DNA from: Synaphobranchus kaupii | Lineage: Eukaryota > Chordata > Actinopteri > Anguilliformes > Synaphobranchidae | Length of the DNA: 64,000 nucleotides | Direction of reading: 5' to 3' | Assembly: GCA_029718625.1 (NCBI GenBank) | Contig: CM056376.1 | Coordinates: 79,297,386 to 79,361,385 of the forward strand | Shown here: in pieces, positions 57,399-64,000 of the stretch | Layout of the letters: each line of letters starts with the position of its first letter | Numbering within the stretch: position 1 is the stretch's first letter | The notes under the pieces: generated by a model | What the model was told of the DNA's origin: nothing | Databases searched by the model: none | Seen by the model: only the letters and a program-made list of their open reading frames with translations | Made by a program: the position numbers and the translations under genes

Positions 57399-59100
57399 TA
57401 TAAGCTTACACAAAAAAAGACATTCTTCAAATGTCACACACATCTCTATTCCCAAAATCTCCCCCTCTGGCACCTTCTGCACTACCAGGCCTGCAGCCAC
57501 TCCAGTGAAACGGCAGACTGTGCCTGCTGGAGTTGGCTTCACTATGTATAACAAAATCATAATCGCCAACACCCACTGACACTCATACAGACAAGACACA
57601 CACATCTACATTTCTCAGCTGGCGCTACATGTTTCCATTGTTTGACTTTTTTGTTTCGTCCCACGAGCCGCTGCATTAAAATATGGTCTCTCCTATGTCG
57701 TTGTTGCAGTGCAACGCTGCGTTCTTTCTGTAAACCTGAGAGACAAACACTGCCTGACTGTTGGAATATGATGACTTGGTAAAGGTGACCCAAACGTTCT
57801 GCACCAGAACCTAATCCCTCTGTTGGAAACGGAACTGTATCGCACACCTCTATTTTTACACCGTGCTATGAAAAATACATTGTACTGCTTGATGTTTTGC
57901 ATCGATCAGCCAAAAAATAAGAAATATCAGCTAAATTGGTTCCCAGACTGCAACGAAGGTCATGTCGCCCAGAAGAAAAATGCTTTGGGAAACAAGAATC
58001 CTTCTCTGCGGAAAACGGCGCCGTCCTCTGCCGTGGCTAGAAGAGCAGACGCGCGAGCAGCATGACGTCCTTGGCGCCGCAGTCGGTGATGCAGCAATGC
58101 TGGGCACTCCGGCTGCCGGTTTGAGGATTTTGCCATCCCAGAACGAAGCCTTTGTGCAGGAGTGGGACACAATGTTATGTGGACTGGATGGTCCATATAA
58201 CGGCATATATGCAGGTTCCATCCTACAGCTGAAGCAACGGGTTTCAAAATCATAATAGAACACAAGCTATTGTCAACACTGAAGGAATAACCGTGTCGGC
58301 CGTACTCTTGCTTGCCATCAGACGTGCTAATCCCATTGGCCCAAATGTATATTTACCAATTTATGAGCTGTGATGGTGCTCATTTCTTTGTTGGAAAGCT
58401 CAGCTAGTTAGCTTTCACCCTGTTTTATAGTCAGCTTTTAGTGTATATACTCATGGGCAATAACAATCTTAGAGAGCAAAGGAGTGTCCTGGAAATTTTC
58501 ACATTAAAATCAGCAACCAATTTAGATATAAGAAACCAGCTGAGGTGTGCTAACTGTTTAATCAACTGCTTTAATTGATCAATTAAGTGCTGAGAAACAA
58601 TCTGCAGATCCCTGGTATGTACTTTGTTAATATTCTCCTTGGAATTCAGTTGCTCAAGATGATTATTTTAAGGTGCAGCTTCAGACAATTTCTCCATGAT
58701 TTATTATATGAACTCAACAAATAATGTCACGAAACATACGCTGAAATATGAAGTCCAACTTATAAGAAATATATATTTTGATGCGATACTAGTAAACAAT
58801 TAAGTACTTTATGCATATATTGTAGAACACACTTTGCATCATATGCAAAGGATATTTATAATAATATATGCTGTATACAAATGAATTCAGCTAATAATAT
58901 GTGACTATATTGAACGTCCCTTTAATTAATATTTTCAGAGAGCACAGTTCCACAAATTAAAAATACTTAAAAAATATTTTACACAAAATGATGCTCACAG
59001 CCTCTACTGTACCAAATCTAATACATATGATTTGGCCAACTAGAAATAAAGCACTCAGAAGAGTGCACACTGCCAGGGCACAGCAATCCCCCCTCACATA
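57399..59100. other. Intergenic with a CpG-containing stretch at 57960-58260
   Basis: The CpG-rich 300 bp is open on both strands, which points to base composition more than to a real gene. No splice-supported exon or known domain was recognised. Confidence 0.35.
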
Positions 59101-59545
59101 AATGTGCACAGCAAATGTTGTGTCTGTACAACTAACAGGTCAGGAGATGAGGTCATTTGAAAATTTAAAATTTGACTGGTTGGTGGCGGTAGAGGAAAGA
59201 TCATTGGGTCACCAAAATCCTCTTGGGAGCATGGATGTGCACAGCAAATTTCATGGCAATCTGGCCATTACTTTCCCAGATATGTGTGTCATAGATGGAC
59301 AGACGGATTTCATTACATAACCTCCTTGGCGGAGGTAACTAATACAACATGACCACCAGAAGCAAACCCCCCCTTTCACATCAAAGCAACAACCCAGGTA
59401 AAACCCGTGTTTGCTGGTGGTGTGAATGGGTCAACCCACATTATCCGACCTGGGACTGTGACCCTGCTCATGACCTGGGATTTACATGAGTTGGACACAG
59501 CTCGGTTTCAGTATGAAAGGGAGACGGGTTACTCTTTGCCGGGTT
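59101..59545. repeat. Dispersed-repeat-like stretch
   Basis: Has words common in fish repeats (CATGGCAATCTGGCCATTAC, GACAGACGGATTTCATTACA, CTCCTTGGCGGAGGT) and an internal direct repeat of GTGCACAGCAAAT (59104 and 59238). Boundaries are uncertain. Confidence 0.4.
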
Positions 59546-60105
59546 TGCCAGCAGCCATACCACCATGCACTCTGCTCCTGCTGAATCGCTGAAGCTAAGC
59601 AGGTGTGGGCTTGGTTAGTACTTGGATGGGAGACCTCCTGGGAAAACTAAGTTGCTGCTGGAAGTGGTGTTGGTGGACCAGTAGGGGGCAATCTTCCCTC
59701 TGGTCAAATAAATCCCAATGCCCCAGTGCAGTGATGGGGACACTGTGCTGTGGGAGATGCCGTCTTTCGGATGAGACGTTAAACCGAGGTCCTGACTCAC
59801 TGTGGTCATTAAAGATCCCATGACACTTATCGCAAAGAGTAGGGGTTTCCCCGGTGTCCTGGCTAAATTCCCAACCTGGCTCTTTCAATCTGCCACCTAA
59901 TCACCCCCCAGTTTAATTGGCTAATAGTCATTCTCTCCCTCTCCACCTCAGCTGATGTGTGGTGAGCATTCTGGCGCAAAATGGCTGCCGCTGCATCACC
60001 CAGGTGGGTGCTACACATTGGTGGTGGTAGAGGCGAGTTTCCCCCTCATCACTGTAAGCACTTTGAGTATCGAGAAAGGCGCTATATAAATGCAAGGTAT
60101 GAATT
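59546..60105 (+). mobile_element. 5S rRNA-derived SINE with L2-type tail
   Basis: The head follows 5S rRNA: CAGCCATACCACC, GAAGCTAAGCAGG, GGTTAGTACTTGGATGGGAG, ACCTCCTGGGAA. These include the internal RNA polymerase III promoter boxes. The body has TGCCGTCTTTCGGATGAGAC and GTTAAACCGAGGTCCTGACT, a conserved SINE core. The tail CACTTTGAGTATCGAGAAAG and GCGCTATATAAATGCAA is that of L2 LINEs, expected to supply the reverse transcriptase. It ends in (ATTA)n to about 60125. The element appears full-length. Confidence 0.88.
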
Positions 60106-60125
60106 AATTAATTAATTAATTAATT

Positions 60126-60311
60126 ACTCTATGCAGCACGGTTAGCTGACCTACCCTCAACTTTGTCATATGTTTTACTTGTGCAGAAACAATGTTCCCA
60201 AACTTTTATTTACTCAATGATGGAAACTGTATTAATGTGAATGTATATTGGAACTGAACAACTGAACAAAATTATCTTAATTTTCGCTAGCTAGATTTGC
60301 AGCTAGATGTA
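60126..60311. other. Intergenic, nothing recognised
   Basis: Short AT-rich gap between the SINE and the Tc1 remnant. Confidence 0.35.
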
Positions 60312-60854
60312 CAGTACTGTGCAAAAGTCTTAGGCACATGTAGAAAATATTCTGTAAAGAATATGTCTACTAAAAATAATGAAATGAAAAGTTTCTAAAT
60401 ATCAAACAATTGACTATAAAGAGCAGTAAACAGTAAAAAACTAAATCAAATCAATATTTGGTGTGACCACCCTTTGCCTTTAAAACTGCATCAATTCTCT
60501 TAGGTACACTGTTGTGCAGTTTTATAAGAAAGTCAGCTGGTAGATTGTTCCAAGCATCTTGCCACAATTCTTCTACAGACTCCGGTTGTCTCTCTTGCCT
60601 CTGTCTGTCCAGGTAATTCCAGACAGCCTCGATGATGTTCAGATCAGGGCTCTGTGGAGGCCATACCAACTGTTGCAGAACTCCTTGTTCTTCTTTTCTC
60701 TGAAGATAGTTCAATTAATTTTTTGGAAAATGAATGTTTGGAAATCTAAAATGTGCTCTTTTCTACTGACACACTAATGCAGAAGACAAATAATAAACAT
60801 CTAAAAAAAATGTCTATAAAAAATTTGGATGCCTAAGACTTTTGCACGGTACTG
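60312..60854 (-). mobile_element. Tc1-like element, deletion derivative (543 bp)
   Basis: Ends CAGTACTGTGCAAAAGTCTT and, inverted, CAGTACCGTGCAAAAGTCTT, flanked by TA. On the - strand the frame at 60451-60714 keeps the C-terminus of a transposase: VWPPQSPDLNIIEAVWNYLD with the catalytic Glu, ending AKGGHTKY. The rest is deleted. Confidence 0.92.
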
Positions 60855-60856
60855 TA

Positions 60857-61126
60857 CGTAAGAGGAGGATTGCTCAGGTGTCACAGTTAAATAGGCTATA
60901 TAACACTGAATAGCCAATGAAATAAAAAATAAGTTACTTAAAAGGCTTAAAAGGCTCGGCAAAGGAAAATAAGACCAATATTATAAGAACATGCACTCAT
61001 TCTAATATCCATTTTTGCGAAAGATGCTGTATTTTTCACAAGCATCTTGGTGGTGTTAGACATAAACTACCTTTTTCCCAAACAAAGTTGCGCAGAAAAA
61101 ATTATTAAGTGGAAACTGAATACGCG
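60857..61126. other. Intergenic, nothing recognised
   Basis: AT-rich, unassigned. Confidence 0.35.
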
Positions 61127-61234
61127 TATCTTGCACGATTTGCAGACACACCAAATAGCTTAAGCTACGCGGAATTTCGGGAGTAAGTCCCATTTGCGCG
61201 TGCTTATCTCAACTCAACTCTGAATCTGGCCCTT
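61127..61234. mobile_element. Fragment of the Harbinger-like MITE seen at 42485-43212
   Basis: AATAGCTTAAGCTACGCGGA, ATTTCGGGAGTAAGTCCCAT and CTCTGAATCTGGCCC match the right end of the full copy, with a CAACT duplication just before the terminus. The left part is missing. Confidence 0.8.
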
Positions 61235-61239
61235 ACTGT

Positions 61240-61545
61240 GTTAGATCCCTCATTCCATTCTGTTACTATCCATTCTAACTTTAGTTTGAACCGGGCCGGC
61301 CAGCAAAGGATGGGCTCCCCCTCTCTAGCCAGGTTCCTCCTGAGATTTCTTCCCATTGGGAAGTTTTTTCTCGCCACCGTTTGAGTGTTTTTCTTCCCAC
61401 CAGGGAGTTTTTTTTACCTTGTTTGCTGTTCGGGGGTTCAGGCCTGGTTTTTGCCCAAATCTCCTTCTGTTTCTCTGTACAGCATCTTTGTGATAGTTCT
61501 CTGTAATAAGCGCAATACAAAATAAATTTAATTGAATAATCACTT
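61240..61545 (+). mobile_element. LINE 3' tail fragment
   Basis: Contains CCAGGTTCCTCCTGAGATTT, GGGAAGTTTTTTCTCGCCAC, GTGATAGTTCTCTGTAATAA and GCGCAATACAAAATAAATTT, then TTAATTGAATAAT. This is the widespread fish LINE 3' terminus (L2/Maui type by memory). No coding part is attached, as usual for 5' truncated copies. Confidence 0.7.
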
Positions 61546-63870
61546 CATACTAACTATGTTGAACTGCAATTAATCCATTAACATGCAAATTCTGTGAGTG
61601 TTGGAAAATGGACAGTTTAACTCATCATTTAATTTTGAGTTGCCCCACTGCACACTCAAAACATTTTGTAATTAACCACCATACATATTATTTGGGGTAC
61701 TCTTCATCAGATTTGTCAAAGAAAAGTTGTGTATTCAGCAGGATTGGCACCGTGTGCCATTCAGTGTACCAATCTACTTAAAAGGTCATAAGCCCAATAT
61801 ACTGTTCTAGGTAATAGCAATGTATGTTCACAACAATGACCATGTTCATTGGTCTCATGGTAGTCTTTTGTTTGTATTTTCTTGTTAAATCCATAGCTAC
61901 TAATCAGGATTTAGTGGGGATGTTCTAAGGATCCTGAAACCTTTGTGTATGGAGCCCATACTTTCTGCTTGCACTTATGATTTCATTTATTCAATATGTT
62001 TTCCCCCATTGTCTTCCCATTTGGAATCACCAATCAGAGATGTGCAAAATTACATGAAAATGCATCCAGTTACAAATTACAAATTCATTCCATATAAATG
62101 TATCTAAATAAATGACAAATTTATTTAACAAAATTAATTTAATTAAAATACATGTAATTTGTATTTCCATACAAAAATACGTTTCAGGAAATTCTAGCTA
62201 TGTTCAAAAATGACTTTGAGCAGTTACAAGCATTAGCCAGTTAGAAAACAAAATGGTATGACAGCAAGTATGAGGTCTTACCTAAAAAACAATTGTAAAT
62301 GACTTGCATAAAATGACAAAATCTTCAGTAATTGTTATGTCCCTATGCTACCCCACGAGTGCGCCGTCTTCTGATTGATTTGTATGCTAACTCGTTTCCT
62401 TATGCTCACAGACTGGAAATTGAACTCGTATTTCTGATTTCTGTTTATTCACACATAGGGTAAAGCGTAAAGTCCATTTAGGGCGTGTCCAAGTCCACAT
62501 TTGCTATTTTAACGGTGTGTTTTTTGGGCGCTAAGCACGGCGCAGCGTGCAAATGGGCTGAACCTAGTCTCTTCATTAATTATTGGTGTGTCTTGGGCGT
62601 GACATGCAATAAACCAATCAAAATGTCATATCCCATTCCATTTAAAAGCCTGCTTTTCCACCTTGGCGGATTGCTTATATGATGCCGAAACAGACATGCT
62701 CGTGCGTGTTTAGTGCGATCAAGGGATAGGCTATATGGATCAATAGCCTATGATAAATATTATTCGGACAAACCATTATGAGTTCCCGGTAATTCCCGAC
62801 AGTGTTGTTATTTTACAAAATATATGCGGTTAAATTTTGTTAAAGGCACCTGCAACAGCTGAGAATAAGCTACCAATGGCTTCCGTCTCACCTTAGAAAA
62901 CGCCAAATTAGCCTGCTTGTTTAACGAATTTCGTTTGATTATGCAATGAAGCAATGAACTCATGTTCAAGCTTCATCCGAAGTTCATTACCTTGTAGGAG
63001 GGGAGTCAATGTGGAATTCAGGAAAAGACTGACATTTTGAAAAGACCTGAGTACTGGGATTTGTCATGCGCATCAAAGGACCAGGCAGTCTTGGAATAAC
63101 ATTTGGCGACTAGAATGTCCTTTGGATGTGTGGGCCATTGGCTCACAGGAATGTCCCCATCTGGGGAAAATACTGATAAGGAACTGTGTCATGAGTGAAT
63201 ATGTGTGTTTTGGGGCCATTAAGGGCAGAAGGGGTCATTAAGCCACTGACTTACTATGGGAAAGGGAAATTGGAAATGGCCGACTCGGACACCTGTTGAC
63301 CTCTCCCGTAACCTCATACCTAGGTCAGTCCTAGGGGAAAACCTCCGGACAGTACTACAGCGCCCCCATGTTGGCACATCTGTCATTACACCCTTTACTT
63401 CTCTCCTGGAACAGAACTCTGAAACTTCTGTTGGGATGGTCAACAGACCATGTAAAACGTACAAACATTGCACATGTGATTCTTATATTGTTACATTATG
63501 TCTTATGTAGTAGTAACAGGAATTGCATGTAAAATGGTTAATCAGAAGGGAATTTTCATGACAACTGCAACATAATAATATTTAATCTGTTAATAATAAT
63601 CATAATGGTAAGCTGTTTGGTATGGATGTAATCCAGTAAAATCAAGGAATCAAATGAGATACATTTCATACCAAATGGAGTTTAGTAAAACATAGTTTCA
63701 ATAACTCAGGAAAAACTAACCTCTGGTAATCAACTCCTTTTCCCTTCACCCTACTCAGCAACGGTGGGGGTCTAAATTCCAGATTCGACCACACCTCCAG
63801 GTTAATTTATGGCACTGCCACCTGGTTCAAACGCAGGATTGGGCTTAAAAGAAAGGGAGACAAGCCTATC
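61546..63870. other. Intergenic, mostly unassigned
   Basis: A stretch around 62480-62690 (GGGCGTGTCC, TGGGCGTGACATGCAATAAA, CCATTTAAAAGCC) resembles Harbinger-type fish repeats, but I could not find termini. The rest shows nothing. Confidence 0.35.
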
Positions 63871-64000
63871 TGGGAGCATCGTAACCGATCTCCCACACCG
63901 TGCAGATTGTGCGCATACTCTATGTGTTTGTGTTTGGAGAATCGTAACTGATCTCCCACACCGTGCAGATTATGTATGTATGTATGTGTGTGTAGCTGAA
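63871..64000. repeat. 64-bp tandem duplication at the window end
   Basis: (G/A)ATCGTAAC(C/T)GATCTCCCAC, continuing ACCGTGCAGATT, occurs at 63876 and 63940, with short TATG/TGTG runs between and after. It continues to the window edge, so more units may lie outside. Confidence 0.8.

Overview
This is vertebrate nuclear DNA, most likely from a teleost fish. Split exons with GT-AG introns, AT-rich intergenic DNA and long microsatellites show it is eukaryotic. The mixture of Tc1-like, hAT, PIF/Harbinger, L2-type LINE, BEL/Pao and 5S-derived SINE remains is the usual fish repertoire. I cannot name the species. There are no prokaryotic features, CRISPR arrays or operons.

The only host gene I can support is the 3' end of a neuron navigator gene on the + strand, best matching nav3. 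Six coding exons between 2069 and 9801 splice in frame into the last 288 residues of the protein. They cover the Walker-B part of the AAA+ ATPase domain through to the C-terminus. A 3' UTR of about 2.9 kb follows, probably ending at the AATAAA at 12673. The introns hold a 1.5-kb hAT element (3074-4560, perfect 8-bp target duplication) and a 1.8-kb LTR-like repeat (5195-7034).

From about 12.7 kb to the end I see no host gene, only intergenic DNA built largely from transposons inserted into one another. 13365-13569 is a hAT foldback MITE. 18090-22745 is a stack: a Tc1-derived MITE, a second Tc1 MITE, then a Tc1 element split by a 2.2-kb hAT element that itself holds three more repeats. 23269-24176 is a hAT element with a BED-finger remnant. 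26164-27535 is a foldback element holding a solo-LTR-like segment bracketed by 51-bp direct repeats. 31063-33871 is an older terminal-inverted-repeat element holding a Tc1 element that holds a Harbinger element. 35059-37990 is a T/G-rich minisatellite followed by an internally deleted L2 LINE. 39537-41140 is an almost intact Tc1 element. 42485-43212 is a Harbinger-like MITE. 44027-47376 is a palindromic element with one arm split by a young L2 LINE. 48099-49962 holds second copies of two of the Tc1 MITEs. 50530-53510 is a BEL/Pao fragment interrupted by another LINE. 54799-57398 is a 2.6-kb Tc1-ended element with unexplained contents. 59546-60105 is a 5S rRNA-derived SINE with an L2-type tail. 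60312-60854 is another Tc1 remnant.

I found no convincing new multi-gene system. The observations most worth checking are: (i) a Tc1 MITE family whose two copies keep the same open 137-codon frame for the DNA-binding half of the transposase, without the catalytic half; (ii) several nested insertions whose order can be read from intact target duplications; (iii) the solo-LTR-like segment with 51-bp direct repeats; and (iv) the unexplained cargo of the 54799-57398 element.
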